Assembly: GCF_023065955.2 (NCBI RefSeq)
Contig: NW_026622875.1
Location: 13,681,001 to 13,745,000, forward strand
Reading direction: 5' to 3'
From: Ursus arctos
Lineage: Eukaryota; Chordata; Mammalia; Carnivora; Ursidae
DNA: 64,000 nt
The position numbers were made by a program, and so were the translations under genes. The notes below the pieces were generated by a model. The model had not been told where the DNA came from and did no database searches. It worked only from the letters and a program-made list of their open reading frames with translations. Shown one piece after another: positions 37,711 to 48,872 of the stretch (the stretch's first letter is position 1; each line of letters begins with the position of its first letter).

Positions 37711-37910
37711 GGGGCACCTGGGTGGCTCAGTCGTTAAGTATCTGCCTTCGGCTCAGGTCATGATCCCAGAGTCCTGGGATCGAGCCCTGCATGGGGCTCC
37801 CTGCTCCGCTGGGAGCCTGCTTCTTCCTCTCCCACTTCCCCTGCTTGTGCTCCCTCTCTCTCTCTGGCTGTCTCTCTCTGTCAAATAAATAAATAAAATC
37901 TTTAAAAAAA
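37711..37910 (+). mobile_element. CanSINE
   Basis: GGGGCACCTGGGTGGCTCAG head and (AAAT)n tail. Approximate target duplication ATTAACACACCC / AATGACACACAC. Intronic. Confidence 0.93.
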
Positions 37911-38879
37911 AATGACACACACAATGGGAGAGCAATCATCTTTTGCACGTAAACCTAATATTGATTCATTTACCTACACATATCAGGTGGGCGGGAAGCT
38001 GGCAATAAATCAGTAAATCAATGAACAAAATTAATAGACCCATAAGTTAACTAGAAAATAACCTGGGATCATCATCCACTGATATTTTGAGGGGAGATTA
38101 GTACACTTTTAGTCACGAAGGAGCTAGTTTGATTTGCTAGAAGTCCTTTTAAAAGTGGTAAAGTCTAACCTCTGGTTAAAACAGAAGTTTCACCATGATT
38201 TGGTTCTCTACGAGGCTTAGCTACAACTCCTATTCGAACAAGTCTCAAGAGTGTTGAGAAGACAGAGATCTCTACCAATAGTCCCCTAATTATCTGCTGA
38301 TCATACATAGTAAGTTATACCGCCAGGAGATCGTCCTTCCAGCTAAACTCATACAACTCTGATTCCATCTATGGGTTCACCTCCCTAGTAGTAAAAGGTG
38401 TTTACCTGTGTAAGCAAAAGGGGACATGGGTAGCCTCATTCCCAGAGCCTCTTTCTGACATGTCTGGAGTCAAATGGAGTGGTTTCCCTTGGACCACTAA
38501 GCATGGTGGGTAATGAAACTGCAGTGGCTAGAAACTTTATCGAGTCCAGGGCCCCAGATCTGTGAGGTGCCCACAAACTTGTGAAGGATCAGAGGAGCAA
38601 TGGAGAAGGCTTGGTCTTCCATGGGGGGCAGGCAAGCCTAAGAAATGTTGGTTATTACAACAATGATGTCTTCATTGAAAAATTTTATTGGTTCACTAAA
38701 ATGAGTTCCAAGACCTTCTAGTAAAAGAAAAACTATTGCCTTACTTGTGTTTACCTATAGATATGCAGTTAAAAGTATATTTTCTTAAAAAAAAAAAAAA
38801 CTAGTATAACACTTAAGTCACTCAGCCAACTCAGCCAAAAGACTCTCTATCCCATAAAGAATATGCTAACTTAGTCTCT

Positions 38880-39300
38880 GAATTCTTTAACACGTTTTTA
38901 TATGATTTCAAATTTCCCCAACGGTCGTGTTAATAATACAAAAATACTCTTATATACCTTTATCCAACAAATTCACCAGTTGTTTCCTTTTTGCCCCATT
39001 TGCTTTATCATTTTGGGCGCTCTCTATTCACACATACACTTATTTAGCCATTTGAATGGACATTGAGGCGTCCCGCCCTTTTACCCCTAAATACTGCACT
39101 GTGTTTCTCCTAAAAACAAAGACGCCTTCTTATACAATTATGGTCCAGTTATCAAAATCAGGAAGTGTGACATGCAGTGGATACTAGTATCTAATCGACA
39201 GTCCATATTCAAACTTCAGTCGCTGCCCCAGTAATGCCCTTTGTGGCAGTTCTGGTTTCCCAGTCTGGGGTCCTGCATCGCAGGCAGCCGTATGTGTGCA
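38880..39300 (+). repeat. Old L1-type fragment
   Basis: TTTTACCCCTAAATACTGCA, TCTCCTAAAAACAAAGACG and ACAGTCCATATTCAAACTTC follow a common old L1 3' segment. Intronic. Confidence 0.5.
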
Positions 39301-41034
39301 TTTTGTGATCATTACAGCCCATGAGATGGACGGAGAAGCACAGTTTGCCTGTGGTTACTCTCAGACAAGGTCATTGCCTGGATTTAATTCAAAAGTTTAA
39401 GAGCATCAACAACAAAATACTGAGCGTGCTTTGTTTTTCCTGAGACACTGTCCTCTGAGGCGCAGGCAGATACTTGGCTAATAAATTTCAGTTTCCTAGG
39501 AGGTGTAAGCAGGCGGCAGCAGGGCGGTTACCCCACAGGCCCCGAGCGGGGACGCGTCTCTGCCCAGAGCTCAGAGCGCCTCCATTGTAAGCAGACTGCT
39601 GATTGTTGAAGCTCAGGAAATCGGTCTTGAATTGCACGGACTCACATTTAATTAAATAGATTAAGTGACGTGTTCTAAACCAGTCACAAGATCTATGACC
39701 TTCACGAGCACCCTGGCGAAGCAGGGTTATTCTGTTTATGTACTCATTCCATAAACAAATACAATGTGACTGTGTTTATTAGGTAAATAACAGGTGGCTA
39801 GTGTTTGTTTTCTGACGTACCCCATCATATTCGCGTGTCAACAGATTTCTCTGCCAAAAAAGGAAAAGCCCTACCTAAATTCAACTGAAATCCAACCTTC
39901 ATACCCCATGCCCAGGAAAAGAATTGGCACGATTTACTGCTTTCTGCAAAGACTTAAAAAGGTGGCACCGGGTCACCCATGGCCCTTGTGGCAGAACATG
40001 TTTGCACAAGACGTTTGAGCCACTGCCACCTGAAAAGTTTCTAAAGAGAAGTCAGAAATGTTATTTCAACATGTGTTTCTCATTCTGCTGGGTCATCTTC
40101 CCCCTCCCTATGTCTTCTAGAGCTTTGGGCTTCTGTGAGCGGTTGTGTCTCCTTCCCCCTCCCCCGAAAGAGGTTTACTTAAAGTGAATTCCCTCCTCAC
40201 CCCACCCCCAGGGGAGGTGAGCAGCTGTTCCCCTGTGGAGAAATCTCATTTATAGCTGTGGACCTGTCCCCAGGACACACAGGCAGCCCAGGTGCCTGGT
40301 CTCAGGAAGAAGAGTGTGCAGGAAGAGCCAGGCATCTCAAGGAAGGCAGGCGTCCTTTGAGCCCTCTCTGTCTGGTAGGGCAAAGCCCTAGCCAGAGTGT
40401 GAAAAGTGAAACCTCAGAACTTTCTTGCCAGGTACCAGGGCAGCTGGGAGGGCCTAATTACTGGTTACCTGCTTGCGAGGTGCCGCTCCTCATTCCTGAG
40501 GGAGAAGCGATTTCAGGGCTGTCTTTCTCTTTGCAATCCAGGGAAGAAGTCAGTAATAGGACTTGCTTCCAGAAGCAGTCCATCCGTGGACTCTTGGGTT
40601 GTGTGTGTGGTGGGTTGGGGACTGGAGGTTAAGACCGATGTGAATTCTTTCTTTTACTTCAAAATACTGTTTGACTCCTAAGCGATCATGTACCTGGAAA
40701 GAGCACTCAAGGAGGAGCACAGGAGTGCAGGGCTTGGACAGCAGTGTGGCCACGAATGGGATGCCAGGATGAATCAGTCAGGCTGTAAAACGGGTAGAAC
40801 TAGCACCCTAGCCTACTTCCACGATTTGCAAACCACTAAGTCCCAGTTGTGTGTCTCAGCTGGCGGCTGGTGTTCCTGAGCTGTCCTGGGTAGTGCGCGT
40901 TGGGCGGGACAGTGACCAGCCTGTCCTGCTTGCTGGTGTGGGCCCCTCCTCACAGCTGTCGTTGTGGCTGCCCAGCCGGGTTTTGTCATCCATCAAAATC
41001 AACCCCAGGCTGTTTTGTCCTTCCCCAGACATTC

Positions 41035-41183
41035 GGCTGTGCCTGTGACATTTCTGGTTGTCACAGTGGGGGAGGGGAAGATTGCTCCTGGCATGCGGTG
41101 GGCAGAGGCCAGGGTTGCTGCTAAACACCCTACAATGCACAGACAGCCCCCGCCACAAACGGTTACCTGGTCTAAAACATCAG
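41035..41183 (+). repeat. Mammalian MER-type repeat, family not named
   Basis: TTTCTGGTTGTCACAGTGGG, AGAGGCCAGGGTTGCTGCTA and CACCCTACAATGCACAGACA match a frequently seen interspersed repeat. It abuts the Tigger element. Confidence 0.5.
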
Positions 41184-41185
41184 TA

Positions 41186-41656
41186 CAGCTACCCCCCGCT
41201 TTTTGAATGTTCACTTGACGTCACTTTGCTTTTATAAAAGACCTGTTTGTGCTAACCAAAAGAAATCCAAAGAGGATTTTCACTATTACAAAAAAAAAGG
41301 CAGAAAGGGAATATAGCATTCAGCATTTCTTTTTCAGTGCACATCCTGAGCAGCAGGAGTGGCCTCGCCAAGCTCCTTTTCCTGGGACCTACACTCAGCC
41401 TCTTAGCATCAAGACTCCATAGCTTTGAACTGGCATTTGTGAGCATCTGTGCTTTATCTCAGTTGATTTTGTGCATCCGTTAGCGAGATGTGTCCTAAGG
41501 TATCAGAAAAGCCCAAGAGAAGTTATTTTTTGGAACTAGGAATGCTCAAAAATTTTTGGAACTAGGAATGCTCAAAAATTGCTTCTTTGCCTTCTGCCAT
41601 TTGTCTTACAAGGGTTTCATGGGAACACTGTACTTTCAGATAGCAGGGAAAACTTG
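41186..41656 (+). mobile_element. Internally deleted Tigger (pogo) transposon
   Basis: Flanked by TA at 41184 and 41657. The 5' end CAGCTACCCCCCGCTTTTTG pairs with a 3' end reading GCTATCTGAAAGTA in reverse complement, about 70% matched over 27 bases. TGTGTCCTAAGGTATCAG at 41488 is the relic of a Tigger transposase start (SPKVSEKPK). 471 bases including a 26-base tandem duplication; cannot move by itself. Confidence 0.78.
41531..41580. repeat. 26-base tandem duplication
   Basis: TGGAACTAGGAATGCTCAAA begins at 41531 and again at 41557, followed each time by AATT. The two copies are identical over 24 bases, so the duplication is recent compared with its Tigger host. Confidence 0.95.
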
Positions 41657-44600
41657 TAGTGCAACTGTAGAGAAACCCAGAAATTAAACGACATTGTCAG
41701 TCAAGTCCCCGAAGGAAGCTGGACCTGCCTTCTCATTTAGGTTTTATCCCCGCTGTTTGCTCCACTCACCCAATCTTAGAACCAGATGGAACTGCTCCAC
41801 CCACTGTCCACTTTGCCTGTAGTGAAGCTTTCCTTCTCCCATCCTCCTCCCATCCCCACTTTGAAATCACCTGTCACTCTTCTGGACTTCCTTCGAGTAG
41901 CTGTCTGTACTTGTGAGAGTTTTGAATTGTTTGTTGTTGCTCGGTATGGCCCCTCGACAGAGACCACCACCAGGGCAGGATCCTCTGCTGACCCCTCTGT
42001 GTGCGCTAGGACAGAGGTTGGCAGTTCTTAGGAACCCTTGGCGCCTGTCAGGAGAACCCAAGCCAGGGCCCAGCGTAATTTGGGTGTGCTGCTCAGAGGC
42101 ACCTAGATGGTTCTGCACTGTCAGGGAATTCACAGACCCTGAACCCTCCCTTTGATCCCTGGACGAGAGCCCCTTTACCACAACAATGCCAAGACGGTAA
42201 CAAGAATGAAGTGTGGAATAAGAGTGCGTGTGTCTGTGCGCGCATGAGTGCACGCCTATTTAAAGTGTAGATCTTTTCTTTTTAGAGATCTTCTCTTACC
42301 CAGTTATCATAAAAGTGGCACCAGTGGTCATGAAGACACGCCCTCACCCATGATGGAAAAGAGAAGGAATAGATTGGCTTTAAAGTTCAGCTTGTTTAGA
42401 AAAAGCAGAGTAAGCACCTAACACTTTAAAAATATATTTCTTTAAGTTAATAGAGGCTGTAGCAAGATGTTTTTATGTAAGGTCATCGTCCATACAAATG
42501 CTCAGTATGCCTTTTCTATTTGTGTTGTTTGGGGGGAGGTTCCCTGTTCTCTATATTTGGGTTGAAGGAAGAATGTGTGGCTTGTAAGGCAAACCAAATA
42601 ATTCAGAATATAAATAAATATTCCTACCTGAGCTACACAAGAAAAAGTTCTAAAATAATTGCTGGACGATAAATATTTGTTGTACATCTGAGTCCGTGAA
42701 GGTGGAGCGGTTTGGGGCTTTGGGTCAGGGAAGAGGTGGAGGTGGTACTTTTCTGTACTCTTTGCCAAAGTTCATCGAGTTCCTGGAGTTGTTCGTTGGC
42801 AGCTGTGGTAAACAGCCCATTCTGAAACTTCTTCAGATCCAAAGATTAGGGGCTTGTTTCGGCCGGAGGATCTGCCAGACTCTGGGCTAATTCTTGCTAT
42901 TTTTATTGTGCGTAATGTGTGTTTACACTGGGCACAGATGCCTCACCCATCACTCACAGAACATCAGAAGGTTCTGTATTCCTAGCCACACTCTAGCTTT
43001 AAAACACTGTTAATAGGGATTTTGGTGTTTTAAGGCCTTACTGTTAGGAACGCCAACTAGAAATATGTATGGGTAAATAAATTTGTTTCTCCTTCATATG
43101 ATAAAGTTTTTTATACCCGTGCTTTTAAAATTAGTGCGTGGTTCAAAAAGGTGAATAAGCACTCCCTATGGGCAAAGTAAATAACAGGGAAATATTTCTG
43201 CCAGTTCTACAGAAGGTTGCTATAATCCACGTTAGGTATAGGGGAGGAGCCAGCTGCATTTCTTTGTTCAAGCCACCCCTTCTTCCTTGCTAGGGGAGAC
43301 TCATCTCCCTAAGAATGGAGCCGGCCTTCTCAGCTTCCTCTGAGTGACTGTAGCTTAGGATCCTGTATGGGGAAGGTGCTCAGTGCCTGCCCATTGCTAG
43401 TGGTAAATTCATCTGCAAAGGTTAGAATTTGGCCGACTTAAAGTTTATAAGGGGTTTATTCCCTAGGCAGGGTAGAGAGAACCAAAAACAGATGTGAGGC
43501 TTTGTTTTGTGAGCAGATGGACACAGCATCTTAGACATAGGGCCCGGCCCTCATTTGCTGACTTCCTGTCCTCAGAAAGGGGTGGGAGAATCCAAGTGCA
43601 GTGACCCAGACAGTTTACCGCCACTGTGTGCTCTGACTCCTAGTTTCACCCAAAAAGGTGATTTCAGCTCTCCTTACTCTTTACAAGACAACAGCGCAGT
43701 TCTCTGGGCAAGTGTCTACTTGTGGGCTGATTCCCCATCTGGTATCTAGGAATTAACACTGTCATTCTTGTGAAGGTTGGGAGCAAGAGTCTAATTTCTT
43801 TCGGTGTGGTCTTTTCCCAAGATAGCTGTGATTTATTCATCAGGAATGTCATCCCAAGTGCAAGGGAGAGAAAGGATTTGTTCCTACCCTATTACGGCAG
43901 CATTGAGGGACTGGACTGTATCAAAATCCTCGCCTGGGAGCCTCCCGTGGGACCCACTTTAGTGCCTCTGCCTCCCGGGCCTGTCATGAGAGCCTGACAT
44001 ACCTGGTCATGAAGATGGGCCCAAAAAGTATGTCCAGAGCCCCTTGGGATTGGGGGGTTGAAAGGTGAAGAAAGTGAGGTAATATTTCTAGCAATGTGAG
44101 GGGGGTCCAGCCCTCTTCTGCCCTGGCTGGTCACTCCAGCAGACAAGAGCGGGAACCTGAAGGGCAGCCTTCCCGCAGCCTTCCTGCCAGCCACCGATCT
44201 GAGCTAGGAAGAAGGGGCAGCGGACAACCAAGAGGAGCTATACCGTTTTCCTGATTGTCTTTAGGTGAAAACTGGAGGCAGCATATTCCTTGCCCAGCCA
44301 TACACCTAAGCCATTTTAAATTTTACAAAATTCTTTAAATTCACAGAAAATATGGGGCAGGCCCGGTTTTCTCGCACTGGCTCAGCAATCCTGTTTGAGA
44401 TGTTAATAGGAAGAGTGCTTCAGTTCCATTTTCAACCATGTTGGAATGGCATGCAGTCCGTTCCTGGCTGAGGATAGTCCCCCGATTTTATGAACGGCGG
44501 GACTGATGACAAATATGAACGGAGACTTTGTAGTCGTAACTCTTTACCTCCCCTCAAGCGAGCGTAGTTGACAGGAGGATAGAGGTTAAGCCCCAGCAAC

Positions 44601-44692
44601 CCCAGGGGGTGAGCCCTCTTAGTTAGAGGTCCACAGCAGCAGCAGTGTGGCGAAGGCCCGACGGCTCAACGCGTTTCTTTCCGTTCTTGCAG

Positions 44693-45250
44693 TACGCCAC
44701 CACGGGCTGTTCCCTGACCCTGCACCACACGGAGAAGCCAGAACACGAAGACATCTGTGAATACCGCCCCTACTCCTGCCCTTGCCCCGGGGCCTCCTGC
44801 AAGTGGCAGGGATCCCTGGAAGCCGTGATGTCCCACCTCATGCACGCGCACAAAAGCATTACCACCCTCCAGGGAGAAGACATCGTCTTCCTCGCCACGG
44901 ACATTAACCTGCCGGGGGCCGTCGACTGGGTCATGATGCAGTCCTGCTTCGGCCACCACTTCATGCTGGTGCTGGAGAAGCAGGAGAAGTACGAGGGCCA
45001 CCAGCAGTTCTTCGCCATCGTGCTGCTCATCGGCACCCGCAAGCAAGCCGAGAACTTTGCCTACAGACTGGAGCTGAATGGGAACCGGCGGAGACTGACC
45101 TGGGAGGCCACGCCCCGGTCCATCCACGACGGTGTGGCCGCCGCCATCATGAACAGCGACTGCCTTGTTTTTGACACAGCCATAGCGCATCTGTTTGCGG
45201 ATAATGGCAACCTTGGAATCAATGTGACCATTTCTACGTGTTGTCCTTGA
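44693..45250 (+). CDS. SIAH2: SIAH2 exon 2 coding part (residues 140-324 and stop)
   Basis: This is the second and last coding exon. It opens after a polypyrimidine tract and CAG acceptor (AG at 44691-44692) with Tyr140 and runs in phase 0 to TGA at 45248. It completes the two SIAH-type zinc fingers begun by Cys138 in exon 1: Cys138/Cys145/His157/Cys161 and Cys168/Cys175/His187/His192. The beta-sandwich substrate-binding domain follows, fills the rest of the protein, and ends in STCCP. This domain binds substrates with PxAxVxP-type degrons and forms the dimer. The joined protein is 324 residues, the length known for human SIAH2, with no frameshift or stop. The two-exon structure with one long intron matches the mammalian gene. 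A 222-codon antisense frame over this exon is a shadow of its codon bias. Confidence 0.98.
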   Translation, partial: YATTGCSLTLHHTEKPEHEDICEYRPYSCPCPGASCKWQGSLEAVMSHLMHAHKSITTLQGEDIVFLATDINLPGAVDWVMMQSCFGHHFMLVLEKQEKYEGHQQFFAIVLLIGTRKQAENFAYRLELNGNRRRLTWEATPRSIHDGVAAAIMNSDCLVFDTAIAHLFADNGNLGINVTISTCCP

Positions 45251-45286
45251 GGCGCCGCAATTATTCGGGCACAGTGCTCTACGGGG

Positions 45287-45292
45287 AATAAA
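45287..45292 (+). terminator. Proximal AATAAA, 37 bases after the SIAH2 stop
   Basis: A perfect AATAAA hexamer is followed by a T-rich stretch (GGTTTTTACAG) and GT-rich sequence (TGTGTCTTC at about 45318). Use would give a very short 3' UTR. It is a sequence match only. Confidence 0.45.
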
Positions 45293-45680
45293 GGTTTTTA
45301 CAGATGTTCTATTCACTGTGTCTTCACGGATCAAGACCCACAGTTACCCCATGTTCTGTTTGAACAAGCAGCTTCCCATCTGGCATCGGCCCACCAGAGT
45401 TCATTAAACAGGGATGAATGGGGTTGGCCTGTTAGTCATCTGGAGTCTGTTCTGTGATCTAAAATCAACTTTATCATTAAATTTTATTTACTTCCTGAAC
45501 AGCACTTGACAGGTTGCTCAGGGCTCCTGTAGACCAGTACGTTAGGAATTGGAGGCTCCTTCCTGCCTGACTCCCTCTCTTGGTCCCTCCAAGTTGACAA
45601 AAGCACAGTGACTGTCGATAGATTCCTTAACTTTTACCTTGTTTTTAGGGGGGGGTAGGAATTGTTTTAATGCATTTTAA

Positions 45681-45826
45681 ACAGTGTTTCTCAAACTGGG
45701 CGGCTAACCAATAGGCATGGATCACCTGCAGTACTCCTCGTAAACATGCAGATCTGGGGAGCCTGTGAATTTAACAGTCTCATCAGGTGATTCTGCTCGA
45801 CAAGAAAGTTTGAGAATTACGGAGTT
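45681..45826 (+). mobile_element. hAT-type MITE in the SIAH2 3' UTR
   Basis: CAGTGTTTCTCAAACTGGGC at the left and AAGTTTGAGAATTACGG at the right are inverted ends of the MER5/MER20 sort. The middle reads GGGGAGCCTGTGAATTTAAC. Confidence 0.6.
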
Positions 45827-46238
45827 AAATTGTGGAAAGGTCCAGATTTTAAAGGTGCTTTACGATTGCCCTCTACTGATACTGTTTTCTTTCGACTATT
45901 TCATGCCCCCACCACCTACCACTCCCAAATTAAAACCAGAATTGCAGATCCCCGTGAACACACTCCTGAGATTTGGTCACTCTCTTGTGTTTGGGGTGAA
46001 TTGCCTAGGAAAGCGAATCATATGACCATTGATAGGTGTCACATAATTAGTTTTTGCTCATCACCAGTACAGATGACCTGTTTACATGTGGCTTCCCTCG
46101 GAGGCCATCCTTGACTGTAGATGGTGGGAAAGACGAGATCAGTAGAGTTGGAAAAGCTTTACAACCAGTGTCATATGCTTGCTATTTAAAGGTATGTGTT
46201 GGATTGTTGTTTTTTTGCCACATTCACTTTAGTTTTTT

Positions 46239-46244
46239 AATAAA
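46239..46244 (+). terminator. Distal AATAAA, likely main SIAH2 poly(A) signal
   Basis: AATAAA in a T-rich context about 990 bases after the stop, followed by a GTGCTTCTTTTT downstream element near 46265. It is placed to yield the expected ~1 kb 3' UTR. Confidence 0.6.
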
Positions 46245-46284
46245 TATTTTCCAAAAATGAATACTGTGCTTCTTTTTCCCAGTT

Positions 46285-46450
46285 GAATAATGTTTATTTA
46301 TTGGACGCCTACTGTGTGCAGGTGTGTGAAACCTCACCACTACCTTAGGCTTGGAGCTATCACAATTTCCACATGAAGAAACAGTCATTTGTCCAAGGTT
46401 CTTACACAGGTCTGTGTTAGAAATGGGGTCCAAACTCGCTTCCCTGAACC
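46285..46450 (-). repeat. MIR-like SINE, reverse orientation
   Basis: TTGGACGCCTACTGTGTGCA followed by ATGAAGAAACAGTCATTTGT; diverged reversed MIR. Confidence 0.55.
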
Positions 46451-47024
46451 ATGCGCTGTCGTTGGTGTTACTGGTCTCTTACTTGGAGATGTTCTTTCAA
46501 GCCCTAGCACTAATGGAAGAAGAGTATTTCTCCTGCGTTACAGAAACAGAAGGAAGAGGCTTGGCTAGACCTAATCTGGAGTCCTGGATTTGAGCCAGGG
46601 TGACCCACTCTCACAGTTCCAAACCTGAACTCTCAAAGGAATTCAGAATATTAGCCCCATTTGCCTGGTGGGGATGGAAGACTGCCTAACTTAGCAGTCT
46701 ACTGGCATTAGAGTAGCACCCAATGGAAGAAAGGCTTTAGAGTTGTTTTCATTTTTTAGGTGAGAGGCAGTGTTGAGTTTTTATCCAGGATAGAGTTCTG
46801 GCAGTTAAGGAAGGTTCTAGAAACTTTCACTACATACAGCTCGGCCATAGACATTTCTGCCGCAAGTGTTTTTGCCACAAACATTTTCACTGCATAATTA
46901 ATTGGCCATAAGGCAATTTTGCCGTAAAAGAAAAAAAAAAAAATAGAAGTGGGACATTCATTTAAAAGGACATAATGAAACATGAAAAAAAACGAAAAAG
47001 ACTTGATTGTGGAATACAAAATAT

Positions 47025-47220
47025 ATATTTTTTTTTTTGAGAGAGTGTGCGAGTGGGGTGGCGGGGGGCTGCAGGAGAGGGAAAGAGAGACAGAATCTTA
47101 AAGCAGGCTCTACACCCAGCGCAGAACCCAACACGGGGCTCGATCTCACCACCTTGAGATCATGACCTGAACCAAAGTCAAGAGTTGGACACTTAACTGA
47201 CTGAGCTACCCAGGCGCCCC
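47025..47220 (-). mobile_element. CanSINE, reverse orientation
   Basis: T run, GAGAGAGTGTGCGAG-type body, GAGCTACCCAGGCGCCCC. Target duplication GGAATACAAAATAT / AGACTACAAAATAT. Nested in the long-TIR element. Confidence 0.92.
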
Positions 47221-47259
47221 AGACTACAAAATATTTGAATACATTTAAAATGTGTGTAG

Positions 47260-47478
47260 GGGCGCCTGGGTGGCACAGCGGTTAAGCGTCTGCCTTCGGC
47301 TCAGGGCGTGATCCCGGCGTTCCGGGATCGAGCCCCACATCAGGCTCCTCCACTATGAGCCTGCTTCTTCCTCTCCCACTCCCCCTGCTTGTGTTCCCTC
47401 TCTCGCTGGCTGTCTCTGTCTGTCAAATAAATAAATAAAATCTTTAAAAAAATAAAAAAATAAAAAATAAAATAAAAT
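47260..47478 (+). mobile_element. Young CanSINE
   Basis: GGCGCCTGGGTGGCACAGCG head, CTCCTCCACTATGAGCCTGC, long (AAATA)n tail. Perfect 13-base target duplication AAAATGTGTGTAG at 47247 and 47479. Confidence 0.97.
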
Positions 47479-48255
47479 AAAATGTGTGTAGATTCACCGT
47501 GATACTGCACAAATAACTGATTTCACTTGGTGGATTATACCTAATCACTGGCCTTCAAGTCTTTCATTCATAGTATTATACTTTTTTTTTGCTTGTTGAT
47601 TAATCTCTTTGTTCAGCCTCCTACTTTTTCTTTTTTTGCTGAAACGTTTTCCTTCGTTAAGAAAAGGTAGCAGCTTCCCAATACTATGATACATTTTTGT
47701 AACTGAGCTTTGTATCGAGTTGTAAAAGCCTCTCAGCTGTTGTTTGTTCTTGGCATACTGTCACATGTTCATTGCTAGACCTTCCAAAGTTGTATGGGAA
47801 ATGTGGAAGAAATGCTAATAGTATAAGCACTGTAACTGAGCATTGTCATCATTGAAAATGAGCTATCATTTTCTGGTATAGAATGTAATCTGGCTTTACA
47901 CTCATTTCACACTTCCCGTAAGTTTTATCCCCATACTTTCGGTTAAGTCGATATATGTACTTGTTACGATCCACTGTTTCAAGACCTCCACATATACTTG
48001 TCCCTGTACAGACCATTTTGAGGGCTAGCTAAGATTTATGTAATACAAAAATGGGAACTTTGTCAATGGAGAAATGAAACAGACAGCTAGTTTTAATACA
48101 TTAACTCTGCCAAAGGCAGTTGATTCATCAATGAGAAATGAAACCAGACATTTGATCTTTTACAGCAAAATTGCCCTACGGACAATTAGTTACAGGGCAA
48201 AAATGCTGTGGCAAAGCTGTCTGTGGCAAAGAGGTTTACGGTTATGAAAATACTA

Positions 48256-48654
48256 GACACGGTGGTTAAGGAATTGCTAAAGTAACTTATCTTCCAGGCT
48301 ATTCTTCAAATAAAGGTGAAAAATAGTGCCCTGAGCAATAGAAGGTGCTTCTACCAAGTCTGGTAAATGAATGAGAACTATAGCTCTGGTTACTAAGAAA
48401 ATCACGAGCCAGTACAAGGGGCAATCTGTGGAGGTGAAACTAGCATCCAGCAGCAGGTGGACTTAGATCCTCAGAGCCAGAGCTGGCCCAGATGGGGCTG
48501 TCCAGTGTGTACACAGCACCCAGGCGGTGCGTTCTGTGCATAAACCAGCCTAGCTTGTCATCACCATTTCCTGTCCCTATCCAAGCCTTCTTGTTCTGTG
48601 TGATGGGGAAAATCAGGACCCACTGGTCGACAAGGTACCGAAGATAAAAAAAAA
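48256..48654. other. Intergenic, nothing recognised
   Basis: No open frame or repeat I can name. Confidence 0.45.
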
Positions 48655-48669
48655 AAAAAAAGGGGGGGG

Positions 48670-48872
48670 GGGCGCCTGGGTGGCACGGCGGTTAAGCGTC
48701 TGCCTTCGGCTCAGGGCGTGGTCCTGGCGTTCTGGGATCGAGCCCCACATCAGGCTCCTCCGCTATGAGCCTGCTTCTTCCTCTCCCACTCCCCCTGCTT
48801 GTGTTCCCTCTCTCGCTGGCTGTCTCTCTCTCTGTCAAATAAATAAAAATAAAATCTTTAAAAAAAAAAAAA
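48670..48872 (+). mobile_element. Young CanSINE
   Basis: GGCGCCTGGGTGGCACGGCG head, nearly identical to the copy at 47260. It is preceded by an A run followed by an 11-12 base G run (about 48646-48672), so the target duplication is hard to see. Confidence 0.95.

Larger units (their letters stand above)
27925..44692 (+). other. SIAH2: SIAH2 intron 1
   Basis: A 16,768-base GT-AG intron. The donor GTAAGC follows the Lys139 codon, and the acceptor is a T/C-rich run ending in CAG directly before the Tyr140 codon. I see no additional coding exon inside. Recognisable contents, listed separately, are CanSINEs at 31978, 32341, 33087, 34677, 37206 and 37711, MIR fragments, LINE fragments near 34.8 and 38.9 kb, a hairpin-type repeat near 36.1 kb and a Tigger remnant at 41186. 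About 28.0-30.4 kb, 42.3-43.5 kb and 43.7-44.6 kb hold nothing I can name. Confidence 0.95.
45251..46262 (+). other. SIAH2: SIAH2 3' UTR (probable extent)
   Basis: Non-coding sequence from the stop to just past the strong AATAAA at 46239. A UTR of about 1 kb fits the size I recall for mammalian SIAH2 mRNA. It contains a decayed hAT-type repeat at 45681-45826. The distal end is inferred from the poly(A) signal alone. Confidence 0.6.
46845..48255 (-). mobile_element. Long-TIR DNA transposon, possibly Mutator-like
   Basis: The left arm (about 46845-46930) and right arm (about 48160-48250) are inverted copies: TTTGCCACAAAC and AAGGCAATTTTGCCGTAAAAG on the left, and TTTGCCACAGCA and AGGGCAATTTTGCTGTAAAAG in the reversed right arm, near 80% identity over 60 bases. 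Two CanSINEs interrupt it. On the minus strand around 47890-47980 an open stretch reads NKYIYRLNRKYGDKTYGKCE, like a FLYWCH-type zinc finger with its Trp replaced. Such fingers occur in Mutator-like transposases. No intact transposase remains. I could not fix a target duplication. Confidence 0.6.

Noticed and set aside
44666..45334. A 222-codon antisense frame over SIAH2 exon 2
   Set aside because: It is the mirror of a conserved coding exon, with no recognisable product.
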